DNA from: Platycnemis pennipes
Lineage: Eukaryota; Arthropoda; Insecta; Odonata; Platycnemididae
Reading direction: 5' to 3'
Assembly: GCA_933228895.1 (NCBI GenBank)
Contig: OW121846.1
Span: 79,000,064-79,064,063 of the forward strand
DNA: 64,000 nucleotides
Shown here: positions 24,169-35,086 of the stretch, piece by piece
Layout of the letters: every line of letters begins with the position of its first letter
Position numbering within the stretch: position 1 is the stretch's first letter
Made by a program: the position numbers and the translations under genes
The notes under the pieces: generated by a model
The model's input: the letters and a program-made list of their open reading frames with translations, nothing else
Told to the model about the DNA's origin: nothing
Databases searched by the model: none

Positions 24169-24340
24169 ATGGAAATGAAAAATCACTTTGTACGTTCCAC
24201 ACAAAGATTTTATTGGGTTCGACCATGGTTTCGACAAAATTTGTCATTATCAAGGTCCATATGACAAATTTTGTCGAAACCATGGTCGAACCCAATAAAA
24301 TCTTTGTGTGGTACGTACAAAGTGATTTTTCATTTCCAAT
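24169..24340. repeat. Palindromic PLE-like repeat inside the two-gene transposon
   Basis: Arms of about 75 bp (24169-24246 and 24265-24340) are inverted copies around a short spacer reading ATCAAGGTCC. The arm contains GACAAATTTTGTCGAAACC, where GACAAA and TTTGTC can pair and GAAA follows, and then ATGGTCGAACCCAATAAAAT. The design parallels the palindrome at 18099-18316. It sits just 3' of the DUF4806-like gene. Confidence 0.65.
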
Positions 24341-24863
24341 CGAGTGGTTCCATAAAGTAAAGCCTCAAACTTTGAACTTTGATCTAATGGTCAATTCACT
24401 GTTTAGTAACATTGCCCAGAGATTAGACTCATGGTAAGACCTGATTGAGATCTGATTGGTAAATTGAGACCTGGATCAGTGAGGTAACTTGAGGATTTAA
24501 TTCTTTTCAGGCCTAAAATTCCAGAAAATTATTTTCAATTGCAGTATTTAGATGTATACTTTGTAGAAGTTAGCCCCAGAAAAATATTCAAACTTAGTTT
24601 TGCATTTTGTACAGCTGGAGATGCGCTGAGAAATTCACTCCTGGATTTTAAACTGTAAGCATAGGAAGTAATTTTTCCATGTGCCTAGAAGTTGCCTGTA
24701 TGGTGGCTTTTTAAGGCACATTGAATAGGCGCCTAAAAGGCATATATAAGCTAGACGGTAAAGGCGCCTTATAGGCGCCTGATGAATGCCTTATGAATGC
24801 AGTGCCTTTGCCTTAAAAAGGCACCTTTTAGGCGCCTTTTGGATGCAGTGTGCTATGTGGGCT

Positions 24864-25619
24864 GCGGGTAGGGGGATCGAGAATACTCCCACAGTACCCC
24901 TGCTTGTCGTAAAAGGCGACTAAAAGGGTGGGGAGAAAACCCCGAAAACAAACCCCCAGTGCAGCTAGGGTAGCATCCAGACAGTCCTGTGGGTCTGCTG
25001 TCGGTGCGTAGCGATTCCATCTTGCCATATATCCACCCATGCGTTTGCCGTGCATGGTGATCCATAACGGGTAGAAGGGGATCCTGGTGGGTGAGTTCTT
25101 TGCTCCTAGCCGGGAGTCAGATGCCCGGTATTGGCCGGAGTTCAATACCCCACTTTGGCCCTGGATTCCCTGTAAACGGTAGGTTAAGAGATAGCCACTC
25201 TCCATCAATCGGCTCCTGATACGTTTGGTGGCGAGTTCCAGGGAGGTGGTGGTCTGCGTAGGGCAGTCGGAGGTGTACGGGTTTGGTGGGCATCGTGCAC
25301 TGAAGATTCAACCCTAAAGCAGACAACCACCTCTAGGGTTCTATATCCCTTGAGGTAGCCCTTTCGACCTCACCAGTTTGAGGCACGGTGTCCTGAATGT
25401 GTGGCTATATGGTGGATGGGGAGCCTGGAGGATGAAGTCTTATTTGGTATGGAGGATACTACCCTACCACCAATCAAAAGTTCCCACCTGGACACGGGCG
25501 GGGGAGGTACAGGTATCTGCACCTCTCGGCGATTCATGTTAATGAAATGTACAATGGAAGGTGAGACCCTCAATAAGGTGTCTCCCTTCCTAATTTAGAG
25601 AGTCTTGTCGGCCAAGATA
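24864..25619 (+). other. LINE 5' leader
   Basis: This GC-richer sequence precedes ORF1 and contains GTCGTAAAAGGCGACTAAAA, a palindromic-looking leader motif common in arthropod LINEs. Open frames on both strands here have no recognised domains. Confidence 0.55.
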
Positions 25620-26583
25620 CCCAGCAAATTTAAGTCCTCAAAGAAACTGTGGGATGGGTATCTGCTAATCGAAACAAGCAACCCAAATCAGGCTGAGAAA
25701 TTGCTGGCGATGAAGGCACTCCCATGACATTCCCGTCTCAGTAGAGGTGCACCGCACCCTCAACACCAGTCGGGGAGTCATAAGTCATTATGACTTTCTA
25801 TATGTGGAAACTGACAAAATAAAATCCAAAATGTCATCTCATGGCATCGCATATGTTCGTCGGCTCCCCACCAAGCGAAACAGCAAAATAGTGTATAAGA
25901 CATCCATTGTCTTGACTTTTGCCGTAGATAGATTTCCCGACAAGGTGTTCATTGGATATGAATCGGTCCCTGCCAGATCCAATGCCAAAAGTTAGGCCAC
26001 ATCGCTACACGATGTGAGGGCAAGGCCACCTGCCCGAGCTGCCGCCTGGAAGACCACGAGGGTGCGGAGTGCAAAAACACACCATATTGCATTAACTGCA
26101 AGGGTACACACCCTGTATACTCTCGCCAATGCCCAAAAGTGAAAGAAGAACGCAGGATCATGAAGATAAGACCTTGGAAAAGATTACATATTTTGAGGCA
26201 AGAAAGAAGTATAGGGCAATGGAGGCCCCGACCTTCTTGGAATCTTTCACTGGAGTTGCTTTAAGCCAATAACCAGGGCCACTAACAAAACACAGACAAA
26301 ATACTGTGTATACCACCACGGCCCCAAAAGAGAAATCGGCCACGCCGGCTAAGGCTTCTAAACCATTACAAAAAACAGGAAATAAAAATGTGGTTTCTAA
26401 TAAAATGAGCCCTCCTACATCCATCACCGGAGTTACAAATGTGAGGCGTGAGAAGACGCCTTACCCTGGTCCCTCCAGTTTGGTCAGACAGAACTGACTG
26501 GAATTGATGGAGGACGAGAGTCTTTTAGAGACAGAGATCCTCCTTACCAAGCAAAAGGGGAAGAAGCACTGGATTTGGCACTG
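25620..26583 (+). pseudogene. LINE ORF1 (Gag-like nucleic-acid chaperone with CCHC knuckles)
   Basis: The decayed frame shows LWDGYLLIETSNPNQAEKLL and HRTLNTSRGVISHYDFLYVE, then IAYVRRLPTKRNSKIV and LTFAVDRFPDKVFIGYES, which match the RRM-like part of Jockey-type ORF1. After a small deletion near 25990 come zinc knuckles: GHIATRCEGKATCPSCR, then CKNTPYCINCKGTHPVYSR. The tail is basic and ends about 26583. ORF1 proteins coat LINE RNA. Stops and frame changes show it is not functional. Confidence 0.72.
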
Positions 26584-26609
26584 ATCCTGCACAATGCCCT
26601 ATCGTATAT

Positions 26610-29600
26610 ATTTATTTTAATGCTGTTTATTTAATTATTTTTTAATTTTTTATGGTTTTTATCTTGCAAAATAATTGCAATGGTTTTTATAGACACAGGG
26701 AGGAGTTACCAATGTTACTTAGTTTTTAACCTACTTTGTGTTTGTTTGCAAGAAACACATTTTAAAACAATGGAGAAGGGTATTTTAAAAGGTTTTTATG
26801 TTTTAAGACTTGATGACCCACTGGACAATGAGCCCCGGGTGGAGTAGCGGTTGCTGTTTGGGAGGCCCTTTACACCTCCCAAGTATAGCTGAATATGCCA
26901 TTTCAAGCGGTGGCCCTGACTGTGTATGCTCTCGAGGCGATTTATTCATGCAATGTATATCTGCCGGAGGGAGCACCAGTCACTCGCTCTAACTTAGAAG
27001 CCCTTGTCTGCCAGCTACCTAGGCCATTTATTTTACTCAGGGATTTTAATCCACACAATTATCTGTGGGGAAGCCCAAGAAAGTAGAGCAACCACATAGG
27101 GTGAATTTTATCAAATTTTATTTATGACCCCCGATCCAGTGTTATTGAATGATGTGGAAAAAACCAGGTTCAACAGTTACACTGGTGACTTTTCCACCTT
27201 CGACCTATGCATGGTAACGAGCGATTTAATAAGCAAACATAGTCTGTCCGTACTTAGTGATCTGTGTGGAGTGATCGCTTCCTCTTTTTATACTGAAGAA
27301 GCAGCATTTTAATCCTGTTTTATCCTGCCCAGGCAATTGGATTATCCGAAAAGCCGATTGGTTGTGTTTTAAAAAGAACTTAAATTTTAAACATGACAAG
27401 GCACTAGACAGTGTCTCTTATATTTATAACCTCATGACCAGAATCATTGAAGCCACTGACACAAGCGCGGTGTGGCGTCTTCTCGTGGCATCTCCTATAG
27501 GCCTTCCATACCTTGGTGGAAATAGGAGTGTGCAGAAGCCATCTGACAGCGGAATAAAGCACTGTGACTTTTCAAAAAATATCCCACAAATATGAACCTT
27601 TCTGCCTTTCGACGCTTAATAGCGAAGGCTCGACAGGTGATCAAGAATGCCAAAAGGGATTCCTGGATGGAATTTGTCTCCAATGTGAACCGCAGAACAC
27701 CCCTTGCAAAGGTTTGGCGTAAGGTCAGGAGTCTTATTGGGCAATCACCAGTCTCTCAGCATCTTGTTTCTACGTGTTGGTGGCAATATGATAAGGTCAG
27801 AAACTGCCATTGGCAATGCTCTGGGCCAATCACTCATCAACACGAGCAGTAATGTGAGCTATAATGCCACATTTTTGAAAATGAAAGAGAGAGCGGAGGC
27901 CCCTCCTATTAGTTTTAAAGAGATATATACCCTGGCAGATTATAACCTTCTGTTTTCCCTCTGGGAACTCAAATCCTCCATCGCAGACTCCCACATCACC
28001 TCTCCTAGACTTGATAAGGTCCACAATGCCTTCCTCCAGAATATTCCAGAAATGGCATTGATGGAGGTTCTCCATACCTTCAATCAACTTTGGATTGAAG
28101 GCACTTTTCCATCATCCTGGCATGTCTGCAGTAGTCTCTATCCTCAAATACGGGCAATACCATGGTGACCCGAATATCTATCAGCCTATATCTCTCACAC
28201 GCTGCCTGTGCAAAGTGATGGAAAGAATGATCAATCGTTGGCTTGTCTGGTGGCTTGAGGGCTGAATCCTTCTTTCCAATATTCAGTGCAGGTTTTGGAG
28301 GGGACATTCAACCATTGACCACTTAGTCAGAATAGACTATTACATCCAGGAAGCTTTCCTTCTGTGTCAGCATGTAATCAAGATAATTTTGACATGAGAA
28401 GGTGTATGATAGTGTGTGGCGACACAAACTTTTAAACACTTGCATGAATGGGGTTTTAGGGTAAATTTTCACATTTTTATCTGTAATTTGTTATCCGACC
28501 GAGGGTTTAAGGTTCGAGCAGGCAGACATGAATCGAAATTTTACCCTCAAGAGAATGGAGTTCTACAGAGCTGTGTCCTTAGCGTAATACTCTTTGCTGT
28601 AGCGAGCAATGGCATCGCTAATTGTGTAAAAATATCGGTAATTAGCTCACTGTTTGTGGATGATTTTGCATTATTTTGTCGGTTATCCCAACATGCTACT
28701 GTGGCCAGACTTATCCAACTTACTTGAAACAAGTTGGATAAGTGGACTCAAAGAAACGGGTTTAAGTTTTCCGTACAGAAAACCAAGTGCATTCACTTTC
28801 GCTGATGTAGGGGACTTAACATTCCCCCCATGTTAAGCTTGGGCAGAACAAACCTTCCATTTGTGAATTCCGTATGTTTTTTAGGCCAAACTTTTGACTA
28901 CTCTCTCAATTGGTGGGAGCATATCAATATTTTAAAAGTTAAATGTCTGAAGACACTAAATATTTTAACGTTTTTGAGTCACTCGACATGGGGAGCAGAT
29001 TGCTCTACACTGATTTTATTGGATAGTGTGCAAATATGGTCAAAATTAGATTATGGTTCCTTCGTGTACGTCTCCGGTCGGCAATGGTACCTACGTCCAT
29101 TGGACACAGTACACAATACAGGCCTGCGGATATCCACTGGGGCGTTTCGGACCAGTCTGTTCCAGAGCTTGTATGTGGACACAGGAGAGCCACCATTATT
29201 CTATCCAAGGGATTCCGTTTTCATGCAATTATTTTACAAAAATTTTAGCCATGAAGTCGCACCCATGTTTCAACCTAGTTAGTAAGCCCCAGTTCTTAGA
29301 GCATTTGAACCACCGGACAAGAGCAACTAGGCCTGCTGGCATTCATTTCAATAATTTTATTCATGGATGAAACATCACGGTCCCATATGTGTACCCAATC
29401 AGATACAGCCGAGTTCTGCCTTGGATTATTCCCGCTCCTACAATCTACTACCTTAATAGACATGATGAAGTGAAGTCTTATACCACTGCCCTAGAGTACC
29501 AGCATCAATTTTATGAGTTTCTTAACTGTCATCATGATCTAGTCCCAATAAACACCAACGGGTCTAGATCTGAAAGTGACTTTGCGAGTGCAATCTTTTC

Positions 29601-30353
29601 ATCCCATGATGGACCCAAGAAAGCAAGGTTAGATCCACTGTGTAGTGTTTACACAGCTGAACTTTTTGCAATCAAACTGGCTTTGGGTGGGATGGAAGAT
29701 GATAAGGGCTCGTTCGTCATCTGTACAGACTCCGCTAGTGCCTTAAAAGCTATTTCAGACTTTTCCCCTATGCACCCTTTAGTTCAAGAGATCCATTGTT
29801 CCCTGTTCTCCCTTAACAGAAAGGTAGTAAGATCTCATTCTTGTGGGTCCCAGGGCATGTGGGAATCACCGGGAATGAGAAAGCCAGCATGTTGGCGAAG
29901 AAGGCACTCGCAATGGACAAACTCACATCGATGCTGGTACCCTTTGCAGACTTGAATGCTACAATTAGAAAGGTAGTGCTAGGACAGTAGGAGGAGTCGT
30001 GGAGGATCCTAGAGAACAATAAATTGTTCAGTATAAAACCCGTAGTGGCAGCGTGGCCCACGTCTGTCAGGAAGAGTCACCGAAAGGAAGTCGTCATCAC
30101 AGGACTAAGGATAGGACATTGCCCTTGGACTCACTCCTTTCTCTTTACCGAGGAGAAAATACCACCATGTTGTGATGACTGCGACTATCCTCTCAGCATA
30201 CAACATATCTTGATGGAGTGTGACTGGTACCAGAGTGCTCGTAACCAGCTAGGAATTGTTGGCAACCTAGGAACAATCCTAGGTGATGATTCCAATGTCC
30301 TCAGCCATGTGATTTTATTTCTCAAAAACACTGGTGTTATGACTAAAATATAA
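26610..30353 (+). pseudogene. LINE ORF2 (endonuclease, reverse transcriptase, RNase H, Cys/His tail)
   Basis: In order: an APE-type endonuclease remnant, with LQETHF near 26755 and RPFILLRDFNPHNYLWGSP near 27030, where FNPHN stands for the usual FNAHN. Reverse transcriptase follows with NGVLQSCVLSVILFAVASN and the catalytic LFVDDFAL at about 28650. A connection region (28830-29280) precedes RNase H at 29540-29950, with INTNGSRSESDFASAIF, YTAELFAIKLAL and VICTDSASALKAI. The C-terminal zinc-like tail has CCDDCDYPLSIQHILMEC at about 30165-30225. Many frame changes are present. RNase H begins TNGS where TDGS is usual. Confidence 0.8.
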
Positions 30354-30522
30354 ATACCATACTTGTCAATAAAAGCAATTTCTCCGAGGCATAACAGTTT
30401 CTTAAGTATATATTTACCCCAAATTTTAAAATTTTAATGGAAAATAAATAACTAATGTGTAGAGGTGTGAAAGGACTCGTCGGTGCACTCTACAAAAACA
30501 ACTACTACTACTAATATTTGAC

Positions 30523-31539
30523 TCGTTCGATTATGATCATGTTCTATCTGAAAATCGTTTTTATTTAAATATTTATAATGTAAATAAAGTTTTATTTACA
30601 TTATAAAGTAAAGTATTTGTAAAGTAAAAAATAACAAAATAAATAAGAGAAACTTCATTCACAGTGCATTACAGGGAGAACAAAAACGTATGTTCACAGC
30701 ACACTAGAGTGCGATTGTACTATGTTCATAGCAGCGAAAGGGTAAATCTGGTAATCCCTAATCTGGGAACACCCGTAATCCAGCAACTGTGCCATGACCA
30801 CCTTCCAAGTACCTACTTTGTGGAAAATGCCAAAAAAATTTTACCAAAACATTGCTTCATAACCTGTTGAGATATTATCCCATTCTTAACCTTTTGAGTG
30901 CCACAAGTTGATGTATCATCATTTGCAGGATGTTCCAGAAGTGCCAATGACAATATATCATCGTCAAGGAGGAGACTTGTTAAATCAATGTTTTTCTCAT
31001 TCTGTAAATATTGTAAATTGTACATAATACAAGTTAAGACATGTTAAAAAATTATTTTTATCATCCTGTAAGTATTGTAAATTGTACATAATACAAGAAG
31101 AATCATTTAATAACTATGAGATTGTTAACACCAGAACCTCGGCTGGGTCATTTTTGACCATTTGCAAATGCTTTCTTTTCCCGCTCCTTGCAATTCGCAT
31201 TCGAAGGGCTGATATTCCATGACTTTTCATACCTTGGTATGTTTAATTACTAAAATATGTTCCAAAGAAACTTCATGGTACTCCATTACACCAGGTTTAT
31301 TAATAACTTTTACAAAACCACAGATTTAAAAGAACATGACACGGGTTTCAGCGAATGATCGCCATCTTTAGGTGAGAAAAATAAGCCAAGCACTTCAATA
31401 CATACCTAACCCCGGTCATTGGGAGCGGGGGAGGGAGGAGAACATAAGGGGAGGTTTACTGAGAGGGGACGAGGGAGTTGTCATTCTTCAGTGATGGGGG
31501 AGTGGTGTGGGAGTGAGGGAAATCGGACCAAAGGCTGTC
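30523..31539. other. Stretch without a supported gene
   Basis: The sequence is AT-rich. A short direct repeat of ATTGTAAATTGTACATAATA lies at about 31008 and 31075. Frames at 30664-30870 (plus) and 30813-31025 (minus) are open over 60-70 codons but have no recognised motif. Confidence 0.5.
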
Positions 31540-31880
31540 GAGGTCATGGGCGACCTTCAGTGATTTTTTGGTGCCTGGGCAGTGACTGAGTCAAGGATGG
31601 GGGAGGAGGCAGGGTACAAATATTTGTTGAGCACTGTGACCTCTGTGTCATATATTCATTTTAAAATTTCCAGTTGTTCAAGAGAATCTAACTCACGTCT
31701 ATTATTCCAAAAATGTAAAACATTAACATTAAAATCACTGCTGTGTTCACAATTTAAAAGGTGCTTAGCAAAATTGCTCTTGTCTTCATTGTCGAATATT
31801 TGTACCATGCCTCCTCCCCCATCCTTGACTCAGTCATTGCCCAGGCACCAACAACTCACTCAAGGTTGAGCATGACCTTG
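31540..31880 (-). pseudogene. PLE GIY-YIG nuclease C-terminal fragment flanked by inverted repeats
   Basis: On the minus strand a frame reads DNEDKSNFAKHLLNCEHSSD and then VLHFWNNRRELDSLEQLEIL, matching the C-terminal helix region of PLE nucleases (SNFA-H ... L-LEQ-EI). The fragment lies between two inverted copies of about 88 bp (31540-31628 and 31793-31880) that contain GTGCCTGGGC and CAAGGATGGGGGAGGAGGCA. It differs from the PLE at 1-1262. Confidence 0.62.
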
Positions 31881-31986
31881 ATGTTGGTTGAAATTTAGAC
31901 CTAATTTCTCAACTAAATTCCAGGACATTATTTTCAGTGATGACGTTAAAGTATTTTGCCAACTCCAACTTACTACGGTAGGCTGG

Positions 31987-32660
31987 ATCATCATCATCAT
32001 TGGTCAACAAACCTAGGATTGGTTTGACGCAGCTTTCCACTCGATTCTTCTATCGGCCAACCTTTTCATTGTGACGTAATTCTTCTCTTTTACATCCTTC
32101 ACAACCTGTTCCATGTATCTCATACTAGGCCTGCCTTTTCCAATCTTCCCGTTCACTTTTCCCCCGACGATAGTCTTTATCAGGCCATCGTGTCTCAAGA
32201 TATGGCTGATTAAGTTTTCCCTTCTTCTTTTTAGAATTGTCAGCAGACTTCTCTTTTCTCCTACTCTTCTTATAACTTCCTCATTACTTACTCGGTCGAT
32301 CCATTTAATCTTCAGCATTCTTCTGTAGCACCACATTTCCAATGCTTCTACCCTTTTCTTCTCCGCTGCTGTCATCGTCCATGATTCACTGCCGTAAAGA
32401 AACATGCTCCAGATGTATATTCTGATGAACTGTTTCCTTACCTCTATGCTTGTATTTCCTGCTGTTAGTAGATTCTTCTTTTGATAGAATGCCCTCTTAG
32501 CCTGGGCTATTCTACTCACTATTTCTTTCTTGCTTCGTCCATCGTTGGTTACTCGGCTTCCTAGATAACAGAACTCTTTAACATCTTCAAGTTTTTGTTT
32601 ACCTAGTTTGACATTGATACTACCCTTGACTACCCACTACTGTCTGGTGCCCTGTGCTAA
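31987..32660 (-). pseudogene. RTE-like LINE, 5'-truncated C-terminal end
   Basis: The minus frame 32013-32519 and upstream codons read KLGKQKLEDVKEFCYLGSRV and DGRSKKEIVSRIAQAKRAFY, then FLYGSESWTMTAAEKKRVEA, LEMWCYRRMLKIKWIDRVSN and RRRENLISHIL. This is the conserved C-terminal region of RTE-type LINE polymerases. The element ends in ATG-type triplet repeats (ATCATCATCAT on the plus strand at 31987-32000), a usual RTE tail. Everything upstream of the late polymerase region is missing, which is typical 5' truncation. Confidence 0.82.
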
Positions 32661-33390
32661 AAATTTCTGTTGCATTCGAGTTCGGCCTACCGTACAAGGT
32701 TGAGCGTTAATGGCTCTGTGGCACAGGTTGCAACTTAGTGTAGAGCTGGTGAGCATACCCTCAGACTTATACATTTATATTATAAACTTGTTAAATGGCA
32801 AAAAGGTTACATTTTTTGTAATGAAGAGAGCTGGAGTAACGTGAGGACGACATCACATCTAATGGAAATTAAATTACTACTGAGTGGTAACTGTGGTGTT
32901 TAAGGTAAATGAGTAACAAAATTCAGATTTGAAATCACAGTTCTCGTAGGTGATTTGAGAGGCAGAAAAAAGTCAAGAAAAAGTAATCATGAGTAGAAAT
33001 CATTTTAACCCCCTACAATACTTATATTTCATATTGTTTGCATTCATCTTCCCGGGGAAGATGAATTCCTTTGTTTAGACTACATATTTTGATAGATAAT
33101 GGGGTGCATTTTTATGTCAACAGACAAAATTTTTACCAACTACAAATTGAAAATATTAGCTACTCTTAGTCCAGTAATCAAATTACAAAAAATATATATG
33201 TGTCCTTGTGGGACTTTGGAGAAAATGGGGCAATTACAACTGCTATAAAATTGTTGTAATAGTTTTTCATTAATGTTCTGATTTTTCCCTGTTAAATTAT
33301 GTTTGCACTATTATAAGCATGGTTTTTAAATTATTCTAGTTTTATTTCCAGGCATATGTCTCTGCAGGTTTTTTTCATTCAAATGGTAGC
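32661..33390. other. Stretch without a supported gene
   Basis: This AT-rich DNA contains no recognisable coding motif. At its right edge a hairpin, CACCTTAAGG ... CCTTAAGGTG (33388-33430), borders the piggyBac remnant and may be part of that element's end. Confidence 0.45.
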
Positions 33391-33419
33391 ACCTTAAGGT
33401 TAATAAATAATATTAATCC

Positions 33420-34031
33420 TTAAGGTGCCACCTTAATAAATTGTTGTGCTGTGTATGTAAGAGCAAACGGTAAAGAGTTTGTATGTAATGGCACAAAATA
33501 ATGTTGAAAATTTTTATTCACCTCATCCCAGATGAAGCGAATCACGTCTTCTATCAGCATGCATGGTTTTATCGCCAAAGCATATGTATCGAAGCAATTT
33601 CTTGAAGCAATTTTCCGACATATTTGCATGAAAAATCATGGCACCATACAATTTATTCCACAGGCGACTGACATTTACTTTTGACAATTTCAAGTGTCCA
33701 GTTGCCAACAAAAGTCCAAAAAAGCATACGTTTCTATACCGTCTGTAGGTTTCCAAGTTGTTTTCAAATTTCCCTCTAAATGCGCTCGAACTGCTTCCTG
33801 ATTTGTGCCAGTAACAATTTCACAGATAATGTTTTAATCAATATACAAACGCAATGCATCAATTGGGTCTTCAATAATGGGATTTTTTCCTGGGATTGCT
33901 GCTTGGTATATTTCAATACAGAGTAACCCTGGGATGTCCCCAAGGGTGAAAATCACCACAGCAAGTCTGCGGACGCGGAGGAGGAACGTAGAACGGAGAA
34001 GGTAGCCAAACAAAGTAATGCCGGAGGCCAT
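33420..34031 (-). pseudogene. piggyBac-like transposase remnant
   Basis: Minus-strand frames give, in order, AIPGKNPIIEDPIDALRLYI, EIVTGTNQEAVRAHLEGNLK, LLATGHLKLSKVNVSRLWNK, GAMIFHANMSENCFKKLLRY, ICFGDK and VIRFIWDEV. This is the N-terminal half of the piggyBac DDE_Tnp_1_7 region. MSENCF replaces the usual MSxxRF, and frame changes occur near 33525 and 33760. The part carrying the first catalytic Asp and everything after it is missing. Confidence 0.75.
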
Positions 34032-35086
34032 GGAAAAAACACCCTTAGGCTAGCCATGAGTTTCTAAGAGTTATTCTTGCAAATAGAAGAAGTTTTGTTA
34101 TTAAATATTATAAACAGGCAAAAATTATGGTTATTAGATAAAAGACGAAGCAAAATTGCCATAGTATAATTTTCCCTTTGGTAAACAATTTAATTTCGTT
34201 TATAAATTTTAAACATTTAAATATTATGATTATAAACATAAGATACCATTTCATATGAACCATAATAACTTTTAAATTAGTATTGAGAGTGCAATCCCCG
34301 ATGTTGCGACGAGTAAACTCTCGGCGTGGTAAATCCAACTACGTAACTTTTTTCATTAGAGGCCAATAAAATGATAACTATACACTATGCATACAAAAAT
34401 ATATTTGTAGCCTAAGAAAGCAGAACAATTAGACTACTGAATTTTTCAGAAAGATCCATGGGAATGGAAAATTTTAAAATCACGAGTGCCGCTAAGGCGC
34501 AGATAATCCATATGAGGGTTAAAAGAAATGAGTAGTCTTAATTAATAAAAATTATAAAACACTTGTTTCCAGCTTGATTTTTCCATTAAGACACATTCCC
34601 ACACCTTTATATGCTCTTTTAGCCAAATTCTAGTCTATCCTCTCTTATCCACGAAAAAATGAGGGCCCTTTCTTAGAAGCCGGGCCCTTTTCAAGGTTGT
34701 CCCTTCCCCCCCCCCCCCTCCCCCCCCCCCAGCAAAAATAGTTCCGACACCCCTGCTACAACTACCCACTTAGGAATTGTTTTAATTATTCAGTTACTTG
34801 CTTTTAGAACATGAAATTCAGTATGCACAGTTTAAGAGGATTTCAGTTCAACCTCTCTCTACACAAGCCATCACACAACAATACACAGTCTAGAGCAAGA
34901 TACAGAGATCATGTGCTCAAGAAAAGAGAAATGAAAATATTTCTTTTTTAAAACTGCCACTTAGCAGCATTGCCATTATTATTGGAAACGGTCACACAAT
35001 TCCACTGCTGCATCATGAGATATTACTCATCACAACATGAATGACGCTTGACTACCAGTAATGCTGAAAAGATATTTCACTGTTCC
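34032..35086. other. Intergenic stretch with a poly-C tract
   Basis: No gene is supported. Positions 34705-34730 carry two runs of ten or more C separated by one T, so the minus strand could form G-rich structure. The remainder is AT-rich. Confidence 0.6.

Larger units (their letters stand above)
18498..24861 (+). mobile_element. 6.36 kb two-gene tnp2-type DNA transposon (transposase plus DUF4806-like protein)
   Basis: Ends are CCCACGTAGCACACTGC on the left and, inverted, CCCACATAGCACACTGC on the right. Both are followed by subterminal arrays of GGCGCCT and AAAAGGC words that can pair. The flank CT is repeated at 18496-18497 and 24862-24863, a 2 bp duplication and therefore weak alone. The surrounding LINE is rejoined by removing the element, which supports the boundaries. 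Two plus-strand genes lie inside: a transposase (19107-21919) and a DUF4806-like gene (22006-24081). Short duplication, CAC-containing termini and tnp2-like protein suggest an EnSpm/CACTA relative, but the exact superfamily is not certain. Confidence 0.85.
18493..30513 (+). mobile_element. I/Jockey-like LINE split near its 5' end by the two-gene transposon
   Basis: The LINE begins within CCCCT at 18493-18497, is interrupted by 18498-24861, and resumes at 24862 with CTGCGGGTAGGGGG. It ends in repeated ACT triplets at 30513. The 9 bp ATATTTGAC flanks the whole composite at 18484-18492 and 30514-30522. The continuous LINE would be about 5.66 kb with a structured leader (CTGCTTGTCGTAAAAGGCG at 24899), ORF1 and ORF2. 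The presence of an RNase H domain favours the I group over classical Jockey. Both ORFs carry frameshifts and stops. Confidence 0.85.

Noticed and set aside
25117..25573. Open frames of about 60-70 codons on the minus strand (25117-25326, 25370-25573)
   Set aside because: They are antisense to the LINE leader and have no motifs; GC-rich composition explains the openness.
30813..31025. Minus-strand frame with LLDDDILSLALL considered as a piggyBac N-terminus
   Set aside because: It lies downstream of the piggyBac remnant on that strand and lacks any further piggyBac block.
34108..34338. Hydrophobic minus-strand frame resembling a membrane segment
   Set aside because: AT-rich sequence readily gives Ile/Phe-rich frames; no start context, motif or neighbour supports a gene.
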